A stretch of 64,000 nt of DNA from contig QJPP01001633.1 in the NCBI GenBank assembly GCA_003996215.1, positions 124,001 to 188,000 on the forward strand, written 5' to 3'. This document shows, piece by piece, positions 24,941 to 37,831 of the stretch (its first letter is position 1; each line of letters starts with the position of its first letter). Under the pieces are notes generated by a model. The model saw only the letters and a list, made by a program, of their open reading frames with translations, was not told the origin of the DNA and made no database searches. Both the position numbers and the translations under genes were made by a program. Source of the DNA: Jaltomata sinuosa. Taxonomy: Eukaryota; Streptophyta; Magnoliopsida; Solanales; Solanaceae.

Positions 24941-25255
24941 TAAGGGTGAGCTACTTCTTCCAGGCTACCGGATTCATCTATTCTTTCTAGTCCATTGTTT
25001 GGACTTAGATTACTTTTGTTTTGAGATTGCATCCCCGTATTCTAGATTATGTTAGATATTTTAGTACTCGACTTTTAGATTTTAGGGGGATTATTTCTGC
25101 AAGTTTTTCTGTTAACTATTTTAGATATGAATCTTGGTTTCAATTAATGCAAACTGGTTTTTAGTTGCTTAGTTGTTTAAGTGTTGGCTTGGGTAATTAG
25201 TTCTCCTAATGGGGGTTTAGTGTGGGTTTCACTCGTGGCAGTTTAGGTCGTGACA

Positions 25256-25638
25256 AAATCAAAAGAATTTTATTGACAAAAGAGAAGCAAAATCATCAAG
25301 TGCAAGGGTAAATAATATGGAAGCCTCAAGTTTATTTGAGTATTGCTTCAACGTCGTCAACTTGGTACAAATTGGTAGCAATCAGACAGATAAAGGAAGC
25401 AATGTGGCAAAAGCCAATTAGGTTTGATCCAAACCAAAGTGAGCCTAATATGCAACTTCCATGGAACACACAGACAGATGATTTAGAATTGTTGCCCCTT
25501 TCAAGAAGAAGAGGCCCCACTATTAAAAAAGGTAATCTAAGAGAATTCTTGAGTGAAAAGGCTAAAACAATTGGTAGAAGCAGGGACGCAGATGCACTGG
25601 TTCAACTAGATGCACCAGACCATGTTAAAAACATATAA
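25256..25638 (+). pseudogene. Tat/Ogre-type Gag, C-terminal part
   Basis: The reading resumes as NQKNFIDKREAKSSSARVNN after element B, then shifts to IRQIKEAMWQKPIRFDPNQ, GNLREFLSEKAK and DAPDHVKNI. This is the conserved C-terminal segment of Tat/Ogre Gag (IGRIKDARWPRPIQFDP, GHLREFLSERAK, EPQHVINMI). The zinc-knuckle-like HGTHGHRTEDC part has decayed to NTQTDDLELLPL. It completes the gag begun at 10169. Similarity fades by about 25760, so the rest of the host element is missing. Confidence 0.85.
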
Positions 25639-27169
<1,531 letters not shown>

Positions 27170-27930
27170 AACTGGACAAAATTTTGGGAATTTTGCTTCT
27201 GAATCTTATCTTCTTCTTCGATTGTTCTAGAACAATTCAAACATTATTTCATAAATACATATGTAAAAAATCATGTATAATAGATGCATATGTAAAGCTG
27301 AAAATTGAAAAGTCTATGATATGGATATAAAGTAGTCAGATAGAAGATACCGATTACTTTGAAATTGTGAGGGAGATGTATCAAACGGTATCAGATACAA
27401 TCCGAGATAGTATAAGATGTATCAGGCTCTTCTTTGCTTTTGAATCTTCTCTTCTTCTTTGATTTTTTTTGAACAATTCAAATATTTATATCATAGATAC
27501 AATATGTAACGCTGCATATACATAGATACAAATTATATAGAAAAAATCTTAGAATTTATCAAATGTATCAAGCTCTTCTTTGCTTCTAAAATTCCTCTTC
27601 TTCTTTTTTGTTCTTGAGAAATTCAAACATTGTATTATAGATACAGATGTAAAGAAGCATGTATCATAGATATAGACTGTATCGGGAAAAATCTCACAAT
27701 ATATCAGACTCTTCTTGGCTTCTGAAATTCTTCTTCTTCTTCGATTGTTCTTGAGAAATTCAAACATTATATCATAGATACACATGTAAAGTAACATGTA
27801 TCACATATACAAACTGTATCAGATATATCAGACTCTTTTTTCTTCTGAATCTTCTCTTCTTCTTTAATTTTTCTTGAGCAATTCAAATATTTATATCATT
27901 AATATAGATGTAAAACATCACATATCTATG
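27170..27930. repeat. Degenerate tandem repeat, period about 125-145 bp
   Basis: Successive units start near 27418 (TATCAGGCTCTTCTTTGC), 27563, 27700 and 27826. Each contains a TTCTTCTTC run, GAACAATTCAAA or GAGAAATTCAAA, and ATAGATAC...ATGTAA. A partial, more diverged unit lies near 27180-27300. Unit length falls from about 145 to 125 bp. Confidence 0.8.
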
Positions 27931-28456
27931 TTGGTGGACTGTACATGTGCCTGATACATATATGTACTGAGAGAGTGGAACAAGAAAAGGAGAGATACAT
28001 AGAGGAAGAGGTATGAGAGATAGAGAGATACACAAATATATAGAGAGATAAAGATGAGAGGAGAGATACACAGATACACAGAAGAAGAGGTACGAGAGAA
28101 GCAGAGAGGCGAGCGAGAGAGGGAGGAGAGAAAGTGTTGCTAGGTTTAGTAAATATGAAAATTATTGCTGAGTTTAGTTATCAGGCCTCAAATTATAGCC
28201 CTTTATGAAAATTGCTCAACAATTTTTGCACAATTAATTATAATTTGATCGATAGAATTTCTTATCATCTTTCTAGGTTCCTAACTCATGTTTATTCTAG
28301 TTATATACCTACCGTTATCCACTAAATAATATGATATTGTCAAAAGCAAATACATTATCATAATATAAAGGTTAAATGCTCCATTAAATTACACTAATAT
28401 TATTAAAAATATTATACTTTGTGCATGTTTATCGCGTGAAAAACTAGCTAAAGACT
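27931..28456. other. Purine-rich then AT-rich non-coding DNA
   Basis: From 27968 to 28140 the strand is rich in GAGAGATA and GAGGAGAGA motifs, a degenerate (GA)n tract. The remainder is plain AT-rich sequence with no gene signal. Confidence 0.55.
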
Positions 28457-29536
28457 TGGGCCTTATTTGTTTGCACTTAATAGAGGTCTGAATCTGAATG
28501 GTTAAGACCTTAGGACATTAAGTAGATTTTCTTTCATTAATATTTAAGCACTAAATAGGTCTTAACATTAAGATCTGGAATAGAATCTTAATATCATTAA
28601 GAGGTATTCTTGTGTGGGATAATATTCACCACCACTCTATCAACAATCACCAGTCACCACCATTGACTACCTCTGCAGCCACCACCATTGTCAATTATTA
28701 TTATTGTAATCAACCTCCAACCACCATCACCAACCACCTTTGTCATCACAACCATCACTAACAATCTACACCGCTGCTAACCACTACTATCAACCCTTAC
28801 CACATCTACCACCTCTATTATTATAATTATATTCATAGCCAACATCGCTTCCACCACGCCACCTTCACCACCAATGCAGCTAATCTCTACTACCAATCAA
28901 CTCCACCATCACAACTAGTACTGCTGTCAACTATCAACAATACACCATCAACCTCCACACATTCATCACCCGCCACTGCTACCACCGTAGTTGTCACTGT
29001 CGTCGCTTCCTCCACCACCATTATCGGTGACTACCATCTTTATTGTCAATCCCTACTGCTAACCACCTCCACCATCAAAACTAGCACCACCTCTAACTAC
29101 TACTAATATATCATCGATCATCACACATTCTTCAGCTACCACCATGAACACCGGTAACTACTAAAATTAACCAACTTCACCATTACATTCATCACCACGA
29201 CTACCAATTGTCACCATCATGTCAGTTATTATAACACCAACCACATCCACTAACACCAACTATTAATACCACCACCACTACAAACCATCTCCACCATCAC
29301 TAGTGAATATTAATTCTTTATTTTTTTATTAAATAATAATTTTATTTTATTAGATTATTATTTTTCTAATATTTGATTAATTATTTTAATATATGTGTAT
29401 TTTGTTTATACATAAGTAAATTATGCACATTCATATGTTAAAAAATAAAAAGTCTTAATTATTCAATGTTCAGATTTAGAGATAATATCTTAATCATTCA
29501 GATGTGTATTCAGATTCAGATGTCATAATCTTAATG
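28457..29536. mobile_element. Probable non-autonomous DNA transposon with CCA-rich core
   Basis: The left side (GGGCCTTATTTGTTTGCAC then TCTGAATCTGAATGGTTAAG) and the reverse complement of the right side (AACACATTAAG..., ATCTGAATCTGAATAC, GAATGATTAAGAT) share inverted subterminal motifs. The outer right terminus seems to be missing where an LTR starts at 29537. Between them, 28625-29310 is an imperfect CCA/CAC/ATC trinucleotide-rich block of nearly 700 bp. Superfamily and full limits are uncertain. Confidence 0.45.
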
Positions 29537-30577
29537 TGTTACTACCCGAGCCTACATTCTAGACATAATATGGTACTTAGGATCCCAAGTGACCCCAAGC
29601 TAACCTATGGCATGGCATAAACTATGTATTCTGAATAATTAAAATTGAGCTGAAGCTAAACTGATTTAAAATATAACTTTTTGAATTTAACTGAAATCTC
29701 TGAAATAATAATAAGTCTGAAAAGTCAAACTAAATCTGAAAACATGATGAATATCTAACTCTATGTATGAAAGCCTCTACTACTGACGAGATGCTTGGAC
29801 AAGCCCCCAGCTAATTCTAAAATACCAAAACCTAAAATACTAATGAAAAGTATCATAAAAGTACGTGCTCGGATAATGAGGACTCACCACTAGTAACTGC
29901 TGAAGTGGCATATAATCATACTAACCGTGCTGCTGAAACTGAACTTCCGAACCTATATTACGGTAGGATGAAACACAAAGTGTATGTGATCAGTACTTTG
30001 AATGTACTGAGCATGTGAGATATGAATACTATAAGGTAACCAAACATACTGATGAGAAATACTGATATGTTATACTGAATGCAAACTGAGTGCAAAACTG
30101 AACTATAGTACAATGACCCTAATTATAATCTGCGTATGATAAGTGTAAAAGATATTCTGAAGTAAAAGCATAATGAAAAGGCAACTGAACTGAACTGAGG
30201 GTCATGTACAATCTTCTAAGTCTAAATCTATGGTAGAGACTGTTAACCAACTTAAACTACATGAGATAAATGTAGAGTGCAATGTATACGCCTAATCGAG
30301 AGGATCTAATAGAGCTTGATAGGGTATAGAGGTATGACTGACGTGATCACTAAATATGATCCTAGCTGGGGGACTAAATAGACCTATGGTGACACGTAGT
30401 TCTGGGACTTTGGGTAAAACTGGGACCCTAGTCCAACTTGGTTGGGACCCTAGTCCAACTTGGTTCTAAGTACTACTCCCAAACTGATATATCTGATAGC
30501 TCTTTTAATTGATGTTTTGAAAATTGGGTCAGAAATTAACTGTACTGTACTGATTTTGAAAGACTAAATATTAAAAC
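29537..30577 (-). repeat. Gypsy LTR fragment hosting element C, left part
   Basis: It begins TGTTACTACCCGAGCC and runs parallel to the first part of the LTRs of element C, with shared phrases such as AGTGACCCCAAGCTAA and GGACAAGCCCCCAGCTAA. It is a diverged relative of that family. Element C interrupts it, and its other part is at 39976-40666. Internal coding sequence of its own was not found, so it may be a solo LTR. Confidence 0.7.
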
Positions 30578-32712
30578 TATCACGCTCTGAGGCTACCCCC
30601 TAGACGTAACATGGTGCTCAGAGTCACGAGTGACCCCAAGCTAATCCATGGCCTAGCATATACCAAATATTCTAATTTAAAATAATATCTGTGTGGAAGT
30701 GAAACTGGTGAACAGCATACATCTAGGTATATAAAACCAATGATTCTGAAAATAGTAAATAACAATAAATCTGGAATCTAAATTGACTGCATAAGCTAAA
30801 AACTAACGCTATATCAGAAAGCCTCTATCTGAGATGATTTACAGGGACAAGCCCCCAGCTAACTCTAAAAGTCTAAAAACTATTAATAAGGAATAAATCT
30901 CATCCTCGAAGTATGAGGACTCACAACCTGAGCTGCTGAAAAGACTGGAGAATCATATTAAGCGCGATCTAGATGTTGAAAGCCTGAACCTACATCATAA
31001 TAGGATGTAGCACAAAAGTATGTATCAGTATTATGAATGTATAGAGCATGCAGAATATGCATTAATCTATACACATATATACATACTGAACATGATGAGA
31101 TAATCTGAACTGGAGAGATAGCTAAAACATGAGACTAAAAGATAACTAATGCAATGACCAAGTATTAAACATAAAACTGCATAAATACTGAACTGAACTG
31201 AATAACTGATTAACTAAACACATGATCAATGCAACACTGAATCTGAACTGTGGGAGATACGATTAAGTGACATACCCCAAGCTAAACTAACTGAGGGGCC
31301 AATCTGTAACTCTAACTTGGAGGGTGTTCATACCTTGTCAAGGGTACAAACATAAACTAACATATATCTATAAATTTGATGCCCAACAAGGGACTAGAGT
31401 TTCAAGCCTAAATTAATAGGTGGCCTTTTTAAAACCTACGATGGCGCCATAGTTCTGGGACTTAGGGGCTTCTATTAAAGGTTTTGGTCTAAACTGATGG
31501 GTGAGTCTTCATCCCCTTTCCCACTCGATGCTAAGTCTACTCCCAACTGAATAAGTAAATAAACAGATAAATTGACTTACTGGATAGGTCAAATACTAAT
31601 TTTTCTGAGAATGCACAAAATACTTAAACTGAGAGCTTTCAAATCATGAAGTTCTGACTGACTAAATATCTGACTAAAATGAATGGACCTAAAACTAATC
31701 GGTTGTTCATAACTCACCATCCTAATGAATTTAACCACCTTTAACAAATTCTAGAATCTGACTGAATTATGGAGTTCATACATATAATTCAAAATTCAAT
31801 AATGGTATCACATAGAGAGGGTCTTAGGGTTCTGAGAACATAATAGTACAAGACTTTGAGAAATATAAAATAGAGATTCAATTATGATAGAGAACTGAAA
31901 TACAAAGGAATTCATCCAAAATCTTGGGAACCCTAGGTCATGAAAACTAAGCTGAAACTGAAGAACTTCAGTTAGTCTAGAGACTCAATGTGGGGAAAAA
32001 ACCCACTAATGAAATCCCACATACCTGAGAGTAGAATCCTAAGAAGAATTCTTGAGTTTGATCCTGAATTTGAAAACCCTTTTGTTGTTCTTAGGAAGAG
32101 AGGAACTCTTCTTTTTCTCCTATCCTGCTAAGTATCGATGTAATCTGAGGGAATGAGGGGTTTTGGATAGTTTTAGGCTTAAACTTATTCTAAGGCTAGT
32201 TAAAACATCGTAGCTTAGTCTTTAAAAGGGATAGGAAAAGTCTGAAATACCCCTGAAATTTAAATTAGAAAACTACTAAAAAATTGCGACCTGAGTTCCA
32301 CGGGTGGGAACCACACCCCATGGATGCTTCTACGGCCCGTAGAACCCTGTCATGGTTCATGAGTCTTTTTGTAAAGTTGTGGGTCTGATTTCCATGACCC
32401 CAATCCACGACCCATAGATCATTCCAAAGTCTGTGGAAGCTGGTCGTAATTCTTAGAGGAACTGTTGACCCTTAGGTTTATTTACACAGATGGAAACCAT
32501 GGCTCGTGGTTCCATTCATGGTCTGTGAATCCCTCTCATGGGTCAAGAACTGAGAGTCTTATCTGCATGACTCTTTTCATGAGACCATTCCACGAATCGT
32601 GGTTCAGTCTACGGCTCATGGACTTGGTCCATGGTTTCAGTTTTGAACTCTGACAGCTGAACACTTAGGATTTTGGACTAGTTCTAGGCTTAGAATTTTC
32701 TGGAGTGTTACA
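30578..32712 (-). repeat. 3' LTR of element C
   Basis: In element orientation it starts TGTAACACTCC at 32712 and ends at 30578. It matches 37832-39975 throughout. Short palindromes such as CTACGGCCCGTAG (32330-32342) and CCACGAATCGTGG (32590-32602) cluster in the first ~420 bases of the LTR. Confidence 0.93.
32290..32640. repeat. CCACGGCCCGTGG-type palindrome cluster in the LTR of C
   Basis: About eight near-palindromic 13-mers occur here, for example CTACGGCCCGTAG, CCATGGCTCGTGG (32497-32509) and CCACGAATCGTGG. Equivalent units in the other LTR lie at 39580-39592, 39600-39612, 39674-39686, 39859-39871 and 39878-39890. Arms of six bases flank a single central base. Confidence 0.75.
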
Positions 32713-32714
32713 AT

Positions 32715-32728
32715 ATATCCCCCTTGGG
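32715..32728 (-). promoter_or_regulatory. Polypurine tract of element C
   Basis: The minus strand reads CCAAGGGGGATAT directly before the 3' LTR, where plus-strand DNA synthesis would be primed. Confidence 0.85.
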
Positions 32729-32939
32729 ATCATTCATCCTCAAATAAAGACTAAACAAGCTAAGTTTGGAGGAAAGAGCTGCAATCCCCACCAATCTAAA
32801 TTCTAAAAGTTGATTTCCAACTGAAGTGAGTTCTAAAGACATGAAAACATATAGAAATGCAAGCATAAATGAAGGAACGTGAAACTGGGGGGGGGGATGC
32901 AACTACGGAAAGTGGAAAAAAATATTACCTCAAGATGGA

Positions 32940-35900
32940 ATTAATTCAAAAGAAAAGAGGTGAGGGTACTTAGTCATCATGGTTGCTTCTGCTTCCCAAG
33001 TAGCTTCCTAAAGGGACAGATTCCTCCAAAGGACTTTCACTGAATCAACCTCCTTGTTTCTCAACCTACGAACCTGACGGTCAAGAATATGGACTGGGAC
33101 CTCCTCATAGGTGAGACTGTCCTTCACACCCACACTTTCTAATGGTACAACCAAGGCTAGATCACCAATGCACTTCTTTAACACGATATATGGAAAACTG
33201 GGTGCACTGATGCTAAGTCTACGGGCAGTTCCAACTTATAGGCCACCTTACCAACTTTCCTCATAATTCTGTAAGGGCCTATATATTGGGGACTAAGTTT
33301 CCCTTTCTTGACAAATCTCATGACACCCTTCATGTGTGACACCTTCTTAAATACCCAATCATCAATCTCAAATTCTAAGTCTCTTCTTCTCACATCTACA
33401 TAGGACTTATGATGACTCTGAGCTATCTTCAGCCTTTCCCTAATAAGCTGAACCTTTTTCATAGCTTCATGAACCGAAGCTGGCCTAATCAATGCTGCTT
33501 TAACTACCTCAAATCAGCCAACATGTGATCTACATCTCCTCCCATAAAGTTCCTCATATGAGGCTATCTGAATATTAGAATAGAAGTTGTTGTTGTAGGC
33601 AAACTCTATGAGAGGTAAGTGCTCATCCCAACTACCTTTGAATTTAATCACACATAGAGGTAAGTGCTCATCCCAACTACCTTTGAATTTAATCACACAT
33701 GCCCTCAACATATTTTCTAAGGTCTGGATAGTACGCTCTTTCTGACCATCTATCTGCGGATGAAATGTTGTGCTGAGATTTACCTGAGTACCAAGACCTT
33801 TCTGAAATGACCTTCAGAAATGAGATGTAAACTAGGTGCCCCTATCTGAGATGAGAGACAAGGGAACCCCATGCAACCTGACTATCTCGCTGATGTAGAG
33901 TCTGGCATAATCCTTTGCTAAATCTGTAGTTTTGATAGCCAAAAAGTGAGAAGACTTAGTCACCATGTCTACTATCACCCAAATAGAGTTATGATGTCGG
34001 TGAGTACAAGGTAAACCTGTAATGAAGTTCATATTGATCACTTCCCACTTCTAAGTCAGAATGACAATATCCTGAGTCATACCTCCTGATCGCTGATATT
34101 CTACTTTCACTTGCTGACAGTTAGGACACTTTGTCACAAAATCTGCAATGTTCCTCTTCATGTCATTCCACTAATAGACTGCCAATAGATGATGTTACAT
34201 CTTAATGGCACCAGGATAAATAGAATATCAAGAGTTATGAGCCTTTGTCAGGATCCACAGTCTCAATTCATCTACATCAGGGACGCATAAATGACCCTGG
34301 TAGTGAAGAACACCATATCCCCCTTGGGATAAAACCTCTACTCTCTACTGATGAACCGCACCTTTTAACTAAATTAAGATTGAATCACTGTCTTACTTCT
34401 CCTTAACCTCAACCACTAAGGAAGATTCTGACCCATTCTGAACCATCACACCGCCCTCCACTGTGTCTGTAAGGCAAACTCCTAAGTGAGCAAGCCTATG
34501 AACATCCTTAGATAATTCCTTTCTCTCTTCCTCAACATTTGACACACTACCCATGGATAGTCAGCTAAGTGCATTAGCCACTACATTGTCCTTACCCGAC
34601 TGGTAGAGCACATTCATATCATAGGTTTGAGGAACTCAATTCATCTTCTCTGACGAAGATTTAACTCCTTATGGGTGAACACGTAATGGAGACTCTTATG
34701 ATCTATAAACACATGTACATGGATGCCATACAAATAGTATCTCAAGATCTTTAGGGCATATACTACTGCTGCAAGCTCAAGGTCATGAGTCAGGTAGTTT
34801 TTCTTATTGATCTTAAGTTATATGGAAGCATGGGCAATGACTTTACCATTCTGAACCAAAACACATCCCAAGCTAAATCTACATGTATAAAAATATACTA
34901 CGAAACAATCTAAACCCTCTGGTAGGGTTAAAACCAGAGTTGTGCTCAACCTGGTCTTCAACTCTTGGAAATTTTTCTCACACTCATCTGACCACTGGAA
35001 CTTAACTTTCTTTTGAGTTAATCTGGTCAATGGTGCAGCTATGGATGAAAATCCCTCAACAAATCTCCAATAAAATCCATCCAAACCTAGAAAGCTCCTG
35101 ATGTCTATTGGAGAAGTGGGTCTATGCCAATTTTTCACTTCCTCTATCTTCTGCAAATCTACATGAATACCCTCACTAGACACCACATGATCAAGGAATG
35201 CAACTGACTTCAACCAAAATTCACACTTGCTGAACTTGGCGAATAACTGGCGATCCTTGAGAGTTTGCAGCACAACTCTCAAATGATTTGCATGCTCCTC
35301 TTCACTCCGAGAATACACAAGGATATCATCTATAAAGACAATAAGGAGCATGTCAAAATACTGCCTCAGCACCCTGTTCATCAAGTCCATAAAAGTTGTA
35401 GGAGCATTCATTAGTCCAAAAGACATAACTACAAACTTATAGTGACCATACCGGGTTCAGAAGGCTATCTTTGGAATGTCACACTCTCTGAATATGAGCT
35501 GATGATAACAAGACCTGAGATCATTCTTAGAAAAGTAATTGACACCTTGAGGCTGGTCAAACAGGTCATCAATCTTGGGAATGGGATACTTATTTTTAAT
35601 TGTGACTTTGTTCAACTGACAGTAGTCGATGCACATCTTGAGAGAACCATCTTTCTTGCGCATAAAAAGAACTGGAGCACCCTATGGAGAAATTCTAGGT
35701 CTAATAAAGCCCATATCTAGAAGGTCTTTCAACTGTTCCTTAAGTTCCTTAAGCTTGGTTGGAGCCATTCTGTAAGGATGAATTGAGATAGGTTGGGTAT
35801 CTCGAAGAAGATCTATTCCGATGTCAATTTCCCTTTTAGGAGGAATTCAGGGAAGATCTTCTAGAAATACTTCTAGAATTTTACTAACCACAAGGATTGA

Positions 35901-37612
35901 CTAAAGAGTTGGGGTCTCATAATTTGAATCCTTAACCCAAACAATATGATAGATAAACTCATTAGAAATCATTTTTCTGTCCTTAAGGTAAGAGACAAAT
36001 TGACATACAGGCACTGAGGTACTACCCTTCTATTTTAAGACTGGCTCGTTAGGAAACTGGAACCAAACTATCCTGGTCCTACAATCAACAGAGGCATAAA
36101 AGGAATGTAACTAGTTCATGCCTAGAATAATACCAAATTCAGTCATTTCTAACTCTACAAGATCAGCTAAGGTGACTTTCTGAGAAACTATGACCGGGTA
36201 ATTTTTGTATACACTTTTGGAGATAACTGAATCACCAACTGGAGTAGAGATTGAGAAGGGTTCTGGGAGGATTTCTGGAATGGCACCAAAGTGTACTTCT
36301 ATATAGGGAGTCACAAAAGAAAATGTAGCTCTGGGATCTAACAATACATAAACATCATTATGAAAGACCCGTAACATACCCGTGACCATATCGGAGGAAT
36401 CCTCCTGATCCTGTCGAGTCTGAAGAGCATATAATCTATTTTGGCACTGACCGCCACCTGCACTAGATAAGGCACCCTGCTGATTTAGGCGACCTACTGG
36501 AGCTACTATAGAATTGGCTTAGTTCTGCGGGTGAGCATCCCTACCCTTCTGTGAAGACATTGGGCAATCTTTCATTCTGTGACCTGGCTTGCCACACCCA
36601 AAACAATTCCCACTACCTTCCATGCACTCACCTTGGTGGTTCCTACCACACTTCTTGCAAACTGGATGAGTATGCCCACTAGTGACACTTCCCTAGGACT
36701 TAGAGCCTGGTGCCCTATCCCGCTGATCCTGTCTGAACTTAGGCACTGAGGCACTAGCAGATGATGGGAATGGAGCTGAAGACTTTTGGTAGAACTGAGA
36801 GCGATTACCACCGTTTGACCTTTGTTGAGAATAACTAAAGTTACCTGTTCTGGCCCTCTTGTTATCTCTATCCTTTTATTTTGTATTTTCTTCTTTGATT
36901 TGTTGAGCATGGATCATCAACCTGGAGATGTCCATCTCCTTCACCAGCATAGCAGTCTTACACTCCTTGACCACATCTTTAGACACTCCTGACACAAACT
37001 TACCCATACGGACCCTAGAGTCAGCTACTATTGTCGGAGCATGCTTTGACAGCTGAGTAAACTTGAGAGAATACTCCTTCACACTCATGTCACCCTGCCT
37101 CAAGTTGATGAACTCCTGAACCTTGGCTTCTCTGAGCTCAAGTGGGAAGAACCTGTCCAAGAATGCAATCATGAATTGATGCAACTCTATCGATCCTGCA
37201 TCCGTACCTCTATCTTTCTTCCACTACTTGTACCAAATATGATCCATTACTTTCAATTGATAAGCGACTGAATCTGCACTCTTAACCAAAGTGACACCCA
37301 TAATTTTGTAACCTTCTGGATGTCATCAAGGAATTCATGTGGATCCTCTATAGCCTTAGAACCATGGAAATACAGATGATTCATCCGAGTAAAGTCCTGG
37401 ACTTTAGCTACTACTGTGCTATTCTGTGGGTTAAGTAGTACTACAACCTGCAGGTTCATTTGAGTAGTCATGGCCTGAGCTAGCACCTAGAAAGCAACTC
37501 TGAACTTGGCATGGGTGACTTGCTCATTCAGAGGGTCTACCGGGACTAGTGGTGCTTGTTGGTTCCCATTTCAGTTGCCATTTCTCCTTCCATTATCTCT
37601 TCTAGGAGGCAT
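32940..37612 (-). pseudogene. gag-pol of element C, degenerate
   Basis: On the minus strand the frame starts MPPRRDNGRRNGN at 37612. The capsid-like core includes FLDRFFPLELREAKVQEF (about 37160-37105). Two zinc knuckles follow (CKKCGRNHQGEC and CFGCGKPGHRMKDC, about 36665-36575), then a protease with DPRATFSFV (about 36330; glycine of the DPG motif lost), RT (35663-34818, FIDDIL near 35340-35323), RNase H, integrase (core 34041-33514, catalytic ISDRG intact) and a C-terminal domain with GKLSPQYIGPY (about 33305) and VKVLWRNLS..EATWEAEA (about 33045-32980), ending in TGA at 32940. A 45-bp in-frame tandem duplication lies in the integrase at 33611-33700. At least eight stops or frame shifts are visible. 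Confidence 0.92.
33611..33700 (-). repeat. 45-bp perfect tandem duplication inside integrase of C
   Basis: Bases 33611-33655 and 33656-33700 are identical. The encoded 15 residues (CVIKFKGSWDEHLPL) are repeated in frame, so the duplication lengthens the integrase without shifting the frame. Confidence 0.95.
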
Positions 37613-37812
37613 TTTCTATAACGTGTGAAGCACAAGTTAAAAGGATATTAAATAGAGTTCATACTCTATAGCACGAGATGGAAAGGAAAGGAGGGAAGTT
37701 TTTCCTAAAATGTCTTGTAGCCTCTCTCTCTCGTAAGTGTGGCACGCTTCACACCCATGAAAAAGACTCTACTTGATGCGGTTTTTAGATCACCCTAGGA
37801 CACATTAATCCT

Positions 37813-37827
37813 GATGCTCTAATACCA
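37813..37827 (-). promoter_or_regulatory. Primer-binding site of element C
   Basis: The minus strand reads TGGTATTAGAGCATC just after the 5' LTR end, one change from the methionine-tRNA primer site TGGTATCAGAGC. Confidence 0.8.
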
Positions 37828-37831
37828 AATT

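Larger units (their letters stand above)
11448..25255 (+). mobile_element. Gypsy LTR retrotransposon B, nested in a Tat gag
   Basis: Two similar LTRs (TGTAAC/TGTAAT ... TGACA) flank a primer site, gag and pol. The 5' LTR is 2211 bp. The 3' LTR is about 2195 bp once the hAT insertion and one copy of its 8-bp duplication are removed. The flanking bases are AAAGT and AAATC, so the 5-bp target duplication is at best imperfect, but the Tat gag frame resumes right after the element. All coding parts carry stops, so the copy is dead. The internal region is about 5.2 kb. Confidence 0.94.
18842..25255 (+). repeat. 3' LTR of element B, split by a hAT transposon
   Basis: The two pieces, 18842-20729 and 24949-25255, together match the 5' LTR at 11448-13658. 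The sequence around the break (CCTGAATCTAAGGGTGAGC in the intact copy) shows exactly where the hAT entered. A G-rich tract with GGGGATGAATG lies just upstream, as a weak polypurine tract (about 18810). Confidence 0.92.

Noticed and set aside
11443..25260. Perfect 5-base target duplication for element B
   Set aside because: Flanks are AAAGT and AAATC, only three of five bases agree. Insertion is supported by frame continuity instead.
28625..29310. Possible coding sequence for a Thr/Pro/His-rich protein
   Set aside because: All frames have stops, and the pattern is explained by a degenerate CCA trinucleotide block.
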